Shown: positions 32,348-40,460 of the stretch, one piece after another
Position numbering within the stretch: the stretch's first letter is position 1
How the letters are laid out: each line of letters starts with the position of its first letter
Source of the DNA: Actinomycetaceae bacterium
GTDB taxonomy: Bacteria; Actinomycetota; Actinomycetes; Actinomycetales; Actinomycetaceae
Direction: 5' to 3'
Assembly: GCA_030537615.1 (NCBI GenBank)
Contig: JAUNVP010000001.1
Span: 124,001-188,000, forward strand
DNA length: 64,000 nucleotides
Translations under genes and position numbers: made by a program
The notes under the pieces: model-generated
Database searches by the model: none
The model's input: the letters and a program-made list of their open reading frames with translations, nothing else
What the model was told of the DNA's origin: nothing

Positions 32348-33654
32348 GAGCGTTTCTCCGTCCGCACCGTAATCTGGTCAATCCGACGACCGTCGAGAAG
32401 CGAAACTTCAAGCTCGACGCCATCCACAGTTACTCGATCCCCCAGGGAGGGCATTCTTCCCAGTTGGAACATGATCAGCCCACCGAGGGTCTCAAAGGGC
32501 CCGTCTTCGGGGACGCGAATTGTCGTGCGTTCGAGAAGTTCGTCGGGGCGGAGAGTTCCCGGTACTTTCCACGCGCCATCGCGGGTGTGTCGGATACCGT
32601 GACGACGCATATCGTGTTCATCCGCGACCTCACCAACGATTTCTTCGACGACGTCCTCAAGGGTCACGATTCCCGACGTGCCGCCGTATTCATCGACGAC
32701 GACAGCGATTTGAAGTCCCTCTTGACGGAGCTGTACGAGCAGTGGCGCCAGCGGCAGGGTTTCGGGCACCTTCGGCGCTTCGGATATGAGTGAAGCAGAC
32801 AGGACGGATACATCGGCGCGACGCTCGTAGGGAACGCCAATGGCGCGCCGAAGCGACACGAAAGCCACGATATCGTCCGAGTCGTCGCCAACAATCGGGA
32901 ATCGTGAATGCCCAGTTTGGCGAGCTAGTGCGACCACGTCGGCCGCAGAAGACGATTCACGCAGATAGTGCATCCGGCCGCGGTCGGTCATGACGTCAAT
33001 GGCGAGGAGTTCCGTCATGGCAATCGATTTCGTCAAAAGCGTAGCGGTGGACGTATCGAGCGTCCCTTCTTCCGCGGAGTGACGAACCAGTGCCGCGAGT
33101 TCGGAGGCCGATCGGGCGGATGATAATTCTTCCATGGGCTCAATGCCGATCCGCCGCAAAATTGAGTTTGCTGTGCCGTTAAGCACGCGAATAATCGGGG
33201 CGAAGATTTTCGTGAAAGTCGTTTGGAGCGGTGTTACCCAACCGGCGGTTTTGAGCGGTTCCGCGAGCGCCACATTCTTCGGAACGAGCTCGCCAAAAAG
33301 CATGGAAAAAGTGTTGACGATAACGATAGCGACAACAACTGCGAGGGTTGTCGACAGCGCGAGAGCCAATCCGGCAGAATGAAACAGACGCGTGAACAGA
33401 TCAGCGAGCGCCACCTGGGTGGTGTACCCCAAGAGAATGGTCGTTAGGGTGATGCCGACCTGCGCACCTGAAAGCTGCGTCGAGAGTGTGCGAATCGCTG
33501 CGGAGACTTGTTGTGCTCGTGCGTCACCGGCGGCCGCCCGTCTTTCGACAGAAGCTGAGTCGAGTGCGACGTATGAAAACTCCGCGGCGACGAAGAGTGC
33601 TGTCCCGGCCGTTAACACAATACCGAGGACAATCATGAAGATGTCGTAGATCAC
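32344..33654 (-). CDS. CNNM/HlyC-CorC family membrane protein (first of pair, full length)
   Basis: 436 residues from a GTG start. The DUF21/CNNM membrane domain (MIVLGIVLTAGTALFVAAEF; FGELVPKNVAL) is followed by two CBS repeats (VMTDRGRMHYL; GIVTLEDVVEEIVGEVADEHD) and a complete CorC_HlyC domain (GAWKVPGTLRPDELLERT ... LGGLIMFQLGRMPSLGDRVTVDG). It is a probable divalent metal efflux or transport-related protein. It is the first gene of a two-gene operon; a tandem of one long and one short paralogue is common in actinobacteria and may form hetero-oligomers. Confidence 0.92.
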   Translation of the reverse strand: MIYDIFMIVLGIVLTAGTALFVAAEFSYVALDSASVERRAAAGDARAQQVSAAIRTLSTQLSGAQVGITLTTILLGYTTQVALADLFTRLFHSAGLALALSTTLAVVVAIVIVNTFSMLFGELVPKNVALAEPLKTAGWVTPLQTTFTKIFAPIIRVLNGTANSILRRIGIEPMEELSSARSASELAALVRHSAEEGTLDTSTATLLTKSIAMTELLAIDVMTDRGRMHYLRESSSAADVVALARQTGHSRFPIVGDDSDDIVAFVSLRRAIGVPYERRADVSVLSASLISEAPKVPETLPLAPLLVQLRQEGLQIAVVVDEYGGTSGIVTLEDVVEEIVGEVADEHDMRRHGIRHTRDGAWKVPGTLRPDELLERTTIRVPEDGPFETLGGLIMFQLGRMPSLGDRVTVDGVELEVSLLDGRRIDQITVRTEKRS

Positions 33655-33956
33655 CGGATTTCCACCGGCCTCATACTTGGAGGTTCGTCGTTTTTCATCG
33701 TCGTAAGCCTATCGAAAATGAGCGACCAATGGTATGTGGGTGCCGACGTTTAAGTCGAAGAATACTGAACGACTGCTCTTGGTTTGGATTGTTTCGTCCC
33801 ATGAGTCATTAATAGGTATCCAAAACTTCTTAAAATCTCTCTATATCGAGAGAAATCCGCGACTTTTCGCTCTAGACTTAGCGTGACGGCATATGCCAAA
33901 TCATATTCGAACCGACACACAGTCGACTTCTATCGCTAGTCAAGGAAGCAGGAGCG
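33655..33956. other. 302-nt divergent intergenic region with AT-rich palindrome
   Basis: Separates the CNNM operon (minus) from kgd (plus). It is noticeably more AT-rich than its surroundings. It contains the inverted repeat TCTCTC-TATATC-GAGAGA (33836-33853) and, nearer kgd, TAGACT (about 33872-33877) that could be a -10. The kgd ribosome site AGGAGCG is just before its ATG. No small ORF with coding character is seen. Confidence 0.5.
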
Positions 33957-36900
33957 ATGAACGCTAACACCTCAGGTCCGATCCAGGCTGCCCCCCGCCC
34001 ACCGGCACCCCCCGCCCCGCGTGATCGTTCGCGAATCTCTGCTGATTCGGCACCCCACGCCGGTTCCGCTCCGATCGCAGCGTCAGCATCACGCTTTAAC
34101 CCCAATGCCACCGATGTGACCCGTTCTGATCTCCCGCCTCAGCCGCCCTCAAAGATTGCCGAAGCCGCCTCGCCTTACACCCGACTGACGAGAACTGGGG
34201 CGGCGTCCAAGCTCAACGAGGATCCGCGCGTCGACGATGAAATCGAAACGCTCAAGGGGTTTGGACGCGCAGTCGTCAAGAACATGGACGCTTCGCTAGA
34301 GGTTCCGACGGCTACCTCCGCTCGCCAGATTCCCGCGAAGCTGCTGATTGAGAACCGCGCTGTCATTAACGCGCACCTCGCTCGTACCCGCGGCGGCAAG
34401 GTCTCCTTCACCCACCTCATTGGTTACGCCGTCGTTGAAGCGCTCGTCGAAATGCCGTCGATGAATGTGCGCTACACCCTCGATGAGAAGGGCAAACCGG
34501 CCATAGAGCATTTCGCGCATGTTGGTTTCGGTCTCGCGATCGACCTCCCCCGCCCGGACGGTTCACGCGCACTCATGGTGCCGATCATTAAACAAGCGGA
34601 TACGAAGACCTTCAAAGAGTTTGTTGATGCCTATGAAGAGGTCGTTCGTCGCGCCCGCGATGGAAAGCTCACCGGAGATGACTTCGCCGGCGGAACCGTT
34701 ACTCTGACCAACCCCGGCACTCTCGGCACCACGCACTCGGTCCCCCGCCTGATGAAAGGGCAGGGAACCATTATTGGCGTTGGTGCCACCGATTATCCGG
34801 CCGAATGGTCCGGCGCCTCCCAACAGCGCCTCGCGCAACTCGGGGTCGGCAAGATTATGACCATGACCTCGACCTACGATCACCGCGTGATCCAAGGTGC
34901 AGGATCTGGCGAGTTCCTCCGCACGGTTTCACGCAAGCTCGCCGGTCAGGACGGATTCTACGATCGCGTCTTTGACTCCCTCCAAATCCCCTACCCTCCC
35001 TACCGGTGGGAACGCGACCGCGAGTACGATCCCGAGCGCGAGAAGGACAAGCCGGCACGCATTATGGAGATCATCCACGCGTACCGTTCGCGCGGACACT
35101 TGGCTGCCGACACTGATCCGTTGGCCTACAAGGTGCGCCGCCACCCGGACCTCGCTATTACCAACTACGGTCTCAACGTGTGGGATCTCGATCGTTCCTT
35201 CCCCACCGGAGGATTCGGCGGGCGCGATCACATGCTACTACGGGAGATTCTTGATCAGCTCCGCGACACGTACACCCGTACCGTCGGTATTGAATACATG
35301 CACCTGCAGGATCCAGTCCAGCGCGAATGGGTACAAGAGCGCATCGAACACCCGTGGGAAAAGCCGTCGCTTGAGACTCAGCGTCACATTATGACCATGC
35401 TCAACAAGGCTGAAGCCTTTGAGCACTTCCTCCAAACCAAGTACATCGGGCAGAAACGTTTCTCACTTGAGGGTGGAGAATCCCTTATTCCACTCCTCGA
35501 CCGTATCCTGTGGGTCGCTGCCCACGAAGGCGTGCGCGAAGTCGCCATCGGTATGGCTCACCGTGGTCGCCTCAACGTCCTCGCGAATGTCGCGGGCAAA
35601 TCCTACGGACAGATCTTCTCCGAGTTCGAAGGAAACGTCGATCCGCGCACCGTTCAAGGATCTGGTGACGTCAAGTACCACCTGGGAACGGAGGGCGTAT
35701 TCACCGCGGATGACGGAATTGGCACCAAGGTTTATCTGGCCGCTAACCCGTCTCACCTCGAAGCTGCTGACGGTGTCCTCGAGGGCATCGTGCGCGCTAA
35801 ACAAGACGTCCTCGGCGAACCCGGCTACCCGGTGGTTCCCATCCTCATTCACGGCGATGCCGCGTTCATTGGACAGGGTGTTGTCTACGAAACACTCAAT
35901 ATGAGCCAACTGCGCGCCTACCGCAACGGCGGCACGATCCACGTCATTGTCAATAACCAGATCGGCTTCACGACCGGCCCGACCTCAGGTCGCTCCACCA
36001 AGTACTGCACCGACCTGGCTAAGGGTCTACAAGTACCGATCATGCACGTCAATGCGGACGATCCAGAAATGGTGGCGCGCGTCGCGAAGCTCGCTTTCGA
36101 CTTCCGCCAGGAATTCAACAAGGACGTCATTATCGACATGGTGTGCTACCGCCGACGCGGACACAACGAAGGTGATGACCCGTCGATGACTCAGCCGGTC
36201 ATGTACGAACTCATTGACCGCACTCCCACCACTCGCGAACGGTACGTCCAAGACCTTGTTGGTCGTGGCGATATCACCGCTGAAGACGCGCAAAAATCAC
36301 TCGAAGAGTACAACGATCTGCTCAATCAGATCCTCACCGAAACGCGCGAAAACGCCAAGACTAAAACCGGAGCCGACACCGTCTCCGGCCTTGAGCGTCC
36401 CGAATCTCAGCGCCTCGGACAAGGCCTCATGATCGGCTGGGAGTCCCCCGTTCCGCGCGACGTCATCGAGCGAATTGGCGACGCCCACACTGCCGTTCCC
36501 GAAGGCTTCACCCCGCATCCGAAGATGATGCAGCTACTCGAAAAGCGGCAGCAAATGTCGCGCGAGGGAAAGATTGACTGGGGCTTTGGTGAACTTCTCG
36601 CCTTCGGTTCACTCCTCATGGAGGGCACGCCGGTTCGCATGTCCGGTCAGGACGCGCGCCGCGCCACCTTCGTCCAGCGCCACGCCACGCTCCACGACCA
36701 CAACAACGGCCGAGAATGGACACCGCTCGACTACCTCGTTGAAGAGCAACCTCCATTCGACATTTATGACTCATCCCTCTCCGAATACGCTCCAATGGCG
36801 TTCGAATACGGTTACTCGGTGGAGCGCCCGGATGCACTCGTTTTGTGGGAGGCGCAGTTCGGTGACTTCGCAAACGGTGCGCAGACGGTTATCGACGAGT

Positions 36901-37601
36901 TCATTTCCTCGGCCGAACAGAAATGGGGCCAGCGCTCATCCGTTGTGCTTCTCCTACCGCACGGTTACGAGGGCCAGGGACCAGACCACTCATCGGCCCG
37001 GATCGAGCGGTACTTGACACTGTGCGCCGAAGACAACATGTGGATTGTCCAACCGTCGACACCGGCGAACCATTTCCACATGCTCCGCACCCAGGCGTAC
37101 AAGCGTCCGCGTAAGCCGCTTGTCGTATTTACCCCCAAGCAACTTCTGCGCTTGCCGGCCGCAACCTCACGTGTTGAAGACTTCACCTCAGGTGGCTTCC
37201 AGCCGGTATTCGACGAGACTGATGCCGCGATCCGCGACAATGCGGCAAGCGTTGACCGCGTGATCCTGTGCACCGGCCGCGTCTACTACGACATTGTCAA
37301 GGAACGCGAACGGCGCAAGGATACCTCGACAGCCGTTATTCGCCTCGAACAGTACTACCCGCTGGCAACCGATGAGCTGAAGAAAGTTCTTGAGCCCTAC
37401 ACCAATGCTGAGATCATGTGGGTGCAGGATGAGCCTCGGAACCAGGGGGCATACCCGTTCCTCGCTCTCAATCTGTTCTCGCTTCTCGACAAGCCAGTGA
37501 CAGTTGCTTCCCGCCCGGCAGCGGCATCGCCGGCGGCGGGCACCATGGCTCTGCACAAACACCAGGCCGAAGAATTGATGAATCAAGCCTTCGGACGCTG
37601 A
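33957..37601 (+). CDS. kgd: Multifunctional 2-oxoglutarate metabolism enzyme (Kgd/SucA type)
   Basis: 1214 residues from an ATG with AGGAGCG upstream. Actinobacterial fusion of a dihydrolipoyl succinyltransferase-like E2 domain and the ThDP-dependent E1o; it serves as 2-oxoglutarate dehydrogenase component, decarboxylase or carboligase. Order: Pro/Ala-rich N-terminus (1-90), E2 catalytic domain (about 100-340, with DHRVIQGAGSG), E1 domain with HRGRLNVLANVAGKS, ThDP motif GDAAFIGQGV ... VNNQIGF, RRGHNEGDDPS, and the transketolase C-terminus (GYEGQGPDHSSARIERYL). No lipoyl domain is present. The usual short helical N-terminal segment of E1o (NEWLVEEMY-like) is missing. A strong terminator follows. 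Confidence 0.97.
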   Translation: MNANTSGPIQAAPRPPAPPAPRDRSRISADSAPHAGSAPIAASASRFNPNATDVTRSDLPPQPPSKIAEAASPYTRLTRTGAASKLNEDPRVDDEIETLKGFGRAVVKNMDASLEVPTATSARQIPAKLLIENRAVINAHLARTRGGKVSFTHLIGYAVVEALVEMPSMNVRYTLDEKGKPAIEHFAHVGFGLAIDLPRPDGSRALMVPIIKQADTKTFKEFVDAYEEVVRRARDGKLTGDDFAGGTVTLTNPGTLGTTHSVPRLMKGQGTIIGVGATDYPAEWSGASQQRLAQLGVGKIMTMTSTYDHRVIQGAGSGEFLRTVSRKLAGQDGFYDRVFDSLQIPYPPYRWERDREYDPEREKDKPARIMEIIHAYRSRGHLAADTDPLAYKVRRHPDLAITNYGLNVWDLDRSFPTGGFGGRDHMLLREILDQLRDTYTRTVGIEYMHLQDPVQREWVQERIEHPWEKPSLETQRHIMTMLNKAEAFEHFLQTKYIGQKRFSLEGGESLIPLLDRILWVAAHEGVREVAIGMAHRGRLNVLANVAGKSYGQIFSEFEGNVDPRTVQGSGDVKYHLGTEGVFTADDGIGTKVYLAANPSHLEAADGVLEGIVRAKQDVLGEPGYPVVPILIHGDAAFIGQGVVYETLNMSQLRAYRNGGTIHVIVNNQIGFTTGPTSGRSTKYCTDLAKGLQVPIMHVNADDPEMVARVAKLAFDFRQEFNKDVIIDMVCYRRRGHNEGDDPSMTQPVMYELIDRTPTTRERYVQDLVGRGDITAEDAQKSLEEYNDLLNQILTETRENAKTKTGADTVSGLERPESQRLGQGLMIGWESPVPRDVIERIGDAHTAVPEGFTPHPKMMQLLEKRQQMSREGKIDWGFGELLAFGSLLMEGTPVRMSGQDARRATFVQRHATLHDHNNGREWTPLDYLVEEQPPFDIYDSSLSEYAPMAFEYGYSVERPDALVLWEAQFGDFANGAQTVIDEFISSAEQKWGQRSSVVLLLPHGYEGQGPDHSSARIERYLTLCAEDNMWIVQPSTPANHFHMLRTQAYKRPRKPLVVFTPKQLLRLPAATSRVEDFTSGGFQPVFDETDAAIRDNAASVDRVILCTGRVYYDIVKERERRKDTSTAVIRLEQYYPLATDELKKVLEPYTNAEIMWVQDEPRNQGAYPFLALNLFSLLDKPVTVASRPAAASPAAGTMALHKHQAEELMNQAFGR

Positions 37602-37613
37602 TAAAAGTCGCAA

Positions 37614-37660
37614 CGCCGTGGCGGGGTACCTCCTGGTTGACCCCGCCACGGCGTATTTTA
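37614..37660 (+). terminator. Rho-independent terminator of kgd
   Basis: A perfect 13-bp stem (37614-37626 with 37641-37653) around a 14-nt loop, followed by TATTTTA, starts 12 bases after the kgd stop. The next gene's ribosome site comes 12 bases later. Confidence 0.9.
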
Positions 37661-37681
37661 GTAGTGAAGGAAGGAGCCGCT

Positions 37682-38272
37682 GTGAGGAAATTGCGCCTGT
37701 GCATTGTCGGAGATGAGTTGGTCGCCGGTTCGGGCGATCCTCGGGCACTTGGCTGGACTGGACGCGTCCTGGCACGAACCGCGATCCCTTCCAACTCACA
37801 CGTATTCACGCTCGCTCGCCCCGGGGAAACAACCGCTCAACTCGCTGCACGCTGGGAGGCCGAAGCCTATCCGCGATTCGTCGAGGACGCGGACAACCGA
37901 CTCATCGTTGGCCTGGGCGTCGCCGATGTCGAAGCGGGGCTATCGACAGCTCGCACGCGACTCGCGTTAGCAAACATTGCCGATATCGCTCTATCAAAAC
38001 ACGTGTCTGTGCTCATGGTCGGCCCGCCCCCACTTCGTTCGTCGGATACCCGGCAACTCGAAGCCGTATCTGATGCAGCGAGAGAAGTCTGCGACCGCCG
38101 ACAGATCCCATTTATTGATACCTACACCCCACTGGCCAGCCACGACCAGTGGCATGACGACCTCGTCATGTCTGAGAATGGTTTACCGTCCCAGGCCGGC
38201 TACGGGCTACTCGCATGGATCGTGCTTCACTCCGGCTGGTTTGATTGGATCGGACTCGATTCGCGAGCCTGA
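37682..38272 (+). CDS. SGNH/GDSL-fold protein lacking canonical catalytic residues
   Basis: 196 residues from a GTG at 37682, with GGAAGGAG 5 nt upstream; an in-frame start at 37637 lies inside the terminator and is rejected. The N-terminal block reads CIVGDELVAGSGDPRALGW, where Glu12 stands at the usual nucleophile Ser. Block III reads VGLGVADVE, without the catalytic Asn. The C-terminal block reads ENGLPSQAGYGLLAW, where the usual D-x-x-H is not kept. The fold is therefore SGNH-like but hydrolase activity is doubtful by eye. No signal peptide. Its 3' end overlaps the opposing membrane-protein gene by 46 nt. Confidence 0.8.
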   Translation: MRKLRLCIVGDELVAGSGDPRALGWTGRVLARTAIPSNSHVFTLARPGETTAQLAARWEAEAYPRFVEDADNRLIVGLGVADVEAGLSTARTRLALANIADIALSKHVSVLMVGPPPLRSSDTRQLEAVSDAAREVCDRRQIPFIDTYTPLASHDQWHDDLVMSENGLPSQAGYGLLAWIVLHSGWFDWIGLDSRA

Positions 38273-38634
38273 GCTTCGACCTGCCGCATGTAGAGGCGGT
38301 AGATGAGATACGCTACCGCAGATATTCCCACCCCGAAAAGAAACCTCGTCCATGTCACGACGGTAGAATCGGGGATTTTAAGGACATATTCCAAAACGAT
38401 AATGAATGCGACTCCTAAAAGGGAGTACAGTAGCGCAATTCGCTTAGCCAGGTTGAGACCGGCGAAGCGCTGGCAGGGCTGGTCACTCAAGTAGTAGGAC
38501 AGGAAGATTAAAACTACCCCGATGAAACCGAAAAGCCCCTTCGAACTGGCTGGGAAAGCGTATACGAGACCCACCCCAACTCCGAAAACGCCCAGGAAAG
38601 TAGCTGGGGGAAAGATTGATAATAGCTTCGTCAA
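38227..38634 (-). CDS. Small polytopic membrane protein of unknown function
   Basis: 135 residues from a TTG start supported by GGAGG 6 nt upstream. About four membrane helices: near residues 9-27, 33-48, 66-84 and 94-112 (RFLFGVGISAVAYLIYRLY), then a short hydrophilic tail (EAQARESSPIQSNQPE). I do not recognise the family. It lies downstream of the bL37 gene behind a clear terminator, so it probably has its own promoter. The coding case rests on hydrophobicity pattern and ribosome site. Confidence 0.65.
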   Translation of the reverse strand: MTKLLSIFPPATFLGVFGVGVGLVYAFPASSKGLFGFIGVVLIFLSYYLSDQPCQRFAGLNLAKRIALLYSLLGVAFIIVLEYVLKIPDSTVVTWTRFLFGVGISAVAYLIYRLYMRQVEAQARESSPIQSNQPE

Positions 38635-38735
38635 GGGGTTCCTCCACGGTGGTGCGTATGCGGCTGCACAGAGCCCGCCTCAGATACCTACTACTGTTCC
38701 AGGTGCGGGTACTGGTGTCGAGAAGGCACACACAA

Positions 38736-38762
38736 AAACCCAGAGGTAGTACCTCTGGGTTT
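38736..38762 (-). terminator. Rho-independent terminator of the bL37 gene
   Basis: On the minus strand a 12-bp stem (38762-38751 with 38747-38736) and 3-nt loop run into TTTTTGTG. It begins 6 bases after the bL37 stop codon. Confidence 0.9.
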
Positions 38763-38767
38763 CCGTT

Positions 38768-38842
38768 TTAGCTATTGGGACGCTTGCCGTGGTTGGCTGC
38801 GTTCTTACGACGTGCGCGACGCTTGCGGCCTCGTTTACTCAT
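38768..38842 (-). CDS. Ribosomal protein bL37 (24 residues)
   Basis: A tiny gene encoding 24 residues, very rich in Arg and Lys: it begins MSKRGRKRRARR and ends NHGKRPNS. This matches the actinobacterial bL37 family, a 24-residue peptide seen in mycobacterial 50S structures; it could be confused with the AURKAIP1/COX24-type bS22, whose sequence differs. GAGGAGAG lies 4 nt before the ATG and a strong terminator follows at once, so it is a one-gene transcription unit. High expression is expected. Confidence 0.88.
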   Translation of the reverse strand: MSKRGRKRRARRKNAANHGKRPNS

Positions 38843-38952
38843 TGTTCTCTCCTCTACTACTGGCCCACAGGCACAGTGTTCAGCGGCAACTCGCCTAGTT
38901 TCCCACAGATTTCGCCCGTTTGACAAACGCGCGGAGTCGATGTGACGGACAC

Positions 38953-39222
38953 CTAATACCGTTCGATTCGGATATGGGTGGAGCGAATCCGCGTTACCAC
39001 GCGGGCACGCAACCCGGAGGGTGCTTCTTCAGCACAACAGCGTCGGATGAGTTCACGGATATGCATTTCTGCATCAACGAGATCAGCACAGCGCGAACAC
39101 TCGGTGACATGGATACGCATACGCTCGAGGATGCTCGATTCGAGTTCTCCGTCGGTGTATTCAAAAAAGAAGTTCTCCAGCTCGTCACAGGAACTACATT
39201 CATCATCGTTGCGCTGAGTCAC
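38953..39222 (-). CDS. rsrA: Zinc-binding anti-sigma factor RsrA/RshA
   Basis: 89 residues from a GTG at 39222, with AGGAGG 6 nt upstream; a longer ATG form at 39243 is less likely. The ZAS motif is complete: His38-x3-Cys42-x2-Cys45 plus the upstream Cys9 and Cys12, at nearly the same positions as in S. coelicolor RsrA. Disulfide formation under thiol stress releases the bound sigma factor. The gene overlaps the end of sigR by 20 nt, so the two are translationally coupled and made in fixed ratio. Confidence 0.93.
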   Translation of the reverse strand: MTQRNDDECSSCDELENFFFEYTDGELESSILERMRIHVTECSRCADLVDAEMHIRELIRRCCAEEAPSGLRARVVTRIRSTHIRIERY

Positions 39223-39811
39223 GAGCTTCCTCCTTCCGTCCAATGCCCTGGCGTGCCGCGTAGTCGGCGAGCGACTGGCGAAGCCGAGCGCGCCCCCTGT
39301 GGATCCGCGACATAACAGTTCCCAGCGGGGTATCCATAATCTTGGCTATTTCTTTGTAGGAGAATCCCTCGACATCAGCGAGCAGGACGGCTTCGCGATA
39401 GTCGTCAGGAAGTTCTTCGAGGGCGTTTCGCACCGTTTCGCTGGGGAGGGAGTCGAGCGCTTCGGCTTCGGCTGAGACCAATCCAACCGAATCATGATTG
39501 GCAGCCTCGTACAGTTGCCAATCTTCGACGCTTTCACCGTCCGTTTGCTGAGGGCGACGCTGTTGCTTGCGATAGGTATTGATAAAGGTGTTTTTGAGGA
39601 TGCGGTACATCCACGCCTTGAGATTGGTTCCCGGCTTAAACGTGTGGAAAGAAGCAAATGCGCGCGCGTAGGTATCCTGTAGCAAATCCTCTGCGTCAGC
39701 GGAATTATGCGTCATGCGAATCGCCGCCCCGTAGAGCTGATCGAGCAAAGGCAGTGCCTCCGCTTCGAATCGTTCGCGCAACTCCTCTTCGTCGAACTGT
39801 TCTGTACTCAT
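39203..39811 (-). CDS. sigR: ECF sigma factor SigR/SigH (thiol-oxidative stress)
   Basis: 202 residues from the ATG at 39811. A 138-residue upstream extension of the frame is rejected because it crosses the promoter and lacks family sequence. Region 2 is [23 protein letters not shown] ... [18 protein letters not shown]-like (split here as two blocks), and region 4 is [23 protein letters not shown] followed by [14 protein letters not shown]. Directs transcription of thioredoxin, mycothiol and related genes in relatives. A GGGAAC-N18-GTT promoter 35-64 nt upstream suggests positive autoregulation. rsrA follows with overlap. Confidence 0.95.
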   Translation of the reverse strand: MSTEQFDEEELRERFEAEALPLLDQLYGAAIRMTHNSADAEDLLQDTYARAFASFHTFKPGTNLKAWMYRILKNTFINTYRKQQRRPQQTDGESVEDWQLYEAANHDSVGLVSAEAEALDSLPSETVRNALEELPDDYREAVLLADVEGFSYKEIAKIMDTPLGTVMSRIHRGRARLRQSLADYAARQGIGRKEEARDSAQR

Positions 39812-39845
39812 CACATTCGAGCATACGTGGCCTCCCTCCATTTGC

Positions 39846-39875
39846 GATAACAAATCGCTATCCCATTTTGTTCCC
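39846..39875 (-). promoter_or_regulatory. SigR/SigH-type autoregulatory promoter
   Basis: On the minus strand GGGAAC (39875-39870) is followed by exactly 18 nt and GTTATC (39851-39846). The SigR/SigH consensus in Streptomyces and mycobacteria is GGGAA(T/C)-N18-GTT. It is correctly placed upstream of sigR, with a leader of about 30 nt. Confidence 0.8.
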
Positions 39876-39950
39876 GGTGCCCGCCTCGCTATGCCCTCGG
39901 GGCCACAGTAGAAGGGGTGCGAAAGTCTGAGATCCAGGTAACATGGTCGT

Positions 39951-40460
39951 ATGAACGTTTTGAGATTAGTAGCACGCCCATTAATCGCTCTTCCCTTCAT
40001 CGTCGATGGGATCAGCGCCGTTAAGGATCCTTCCCCCCACGCTGAACAGGTGAAAAAGGTGTCCCCTATCCTCGAAAAAGTCGGGGTGCCGCCAGTTCTC
40101 ACCTCTGATGCACGATTGGTATCTCGCATCATCGGTGCAACCACCGTAGTTGCTGCAACCGGTCTTGCCCTCGGTAAGCAACCTCGCTTGTGCGCAACGG
40201 TTCTCGCGACCGTCGCGGTGCCCATCGCGATCGTACAAAATCCGGTGTGGACGGCACAGACGAAGGACGAACGTAACCGTTACCGTCGCGGGCTCGAACG
40301 CTACGGCGCTGCCTTTGGCGGCCTCGTTCTCGCCACCACCGACCGTCTCGGAGAGCCTTCTGCATCGTGGAAGCTCGCCAACTGGCGCGACCACAAGGCT
40401 GATTTGCTGGAGGCTCGCAATGAAGCGTGGGAAGCGGCAAAGGCCACCTTTGACGCGTAA
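39951..40460 (+). CDS. DoxX-family membrane protein
   Basis: 169 residues. The DoxX pattern is [21 protein letters not shown], then [20 protein letters not shown] and helices near residues 60-75, 80-96 and 125-138. DoxX proteins are quinone- or thiol-linked membrane oxidoreductase partners; in mycobacteria one forms a complex with SodA and SseA under oxidative stress. Its position divergent to sigR fits a redox role, though no SigR box faces it. TAACAT lies 6 nt before the ATG, so it may be leaderless. Its end overlaps the proposed aroA start. Confidence 0.85.
   Translation: MNVLRLVARPLIALPFIVDGISAVKDPSPHAEQVKKVSPILEKVGVPPVLTSDARLVSRIIGATTVVAATGLALGKQPRLCATVLATVAVPIAIVQNPVWTAQTKDERNRYRRGLERYGAAFGGLVLATTDRLGEPSASWKLANWRDHKADLLEARNEAWEAAKATFDA

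Noticed and set aside
39812-40225. 138-residue N-terminal extension of the sigR frame
   Set aside because: It crosses the SigR-type promoter and the divergent doxX gene, and the family N-terminus begins at 39811.
40150-40419. In-frame upstream extension of aroA
   Set aside because: It lies inside the doxX-like gene in another frame and lacks EPSP synthase sequence; GGAGG supports the start at 40420.
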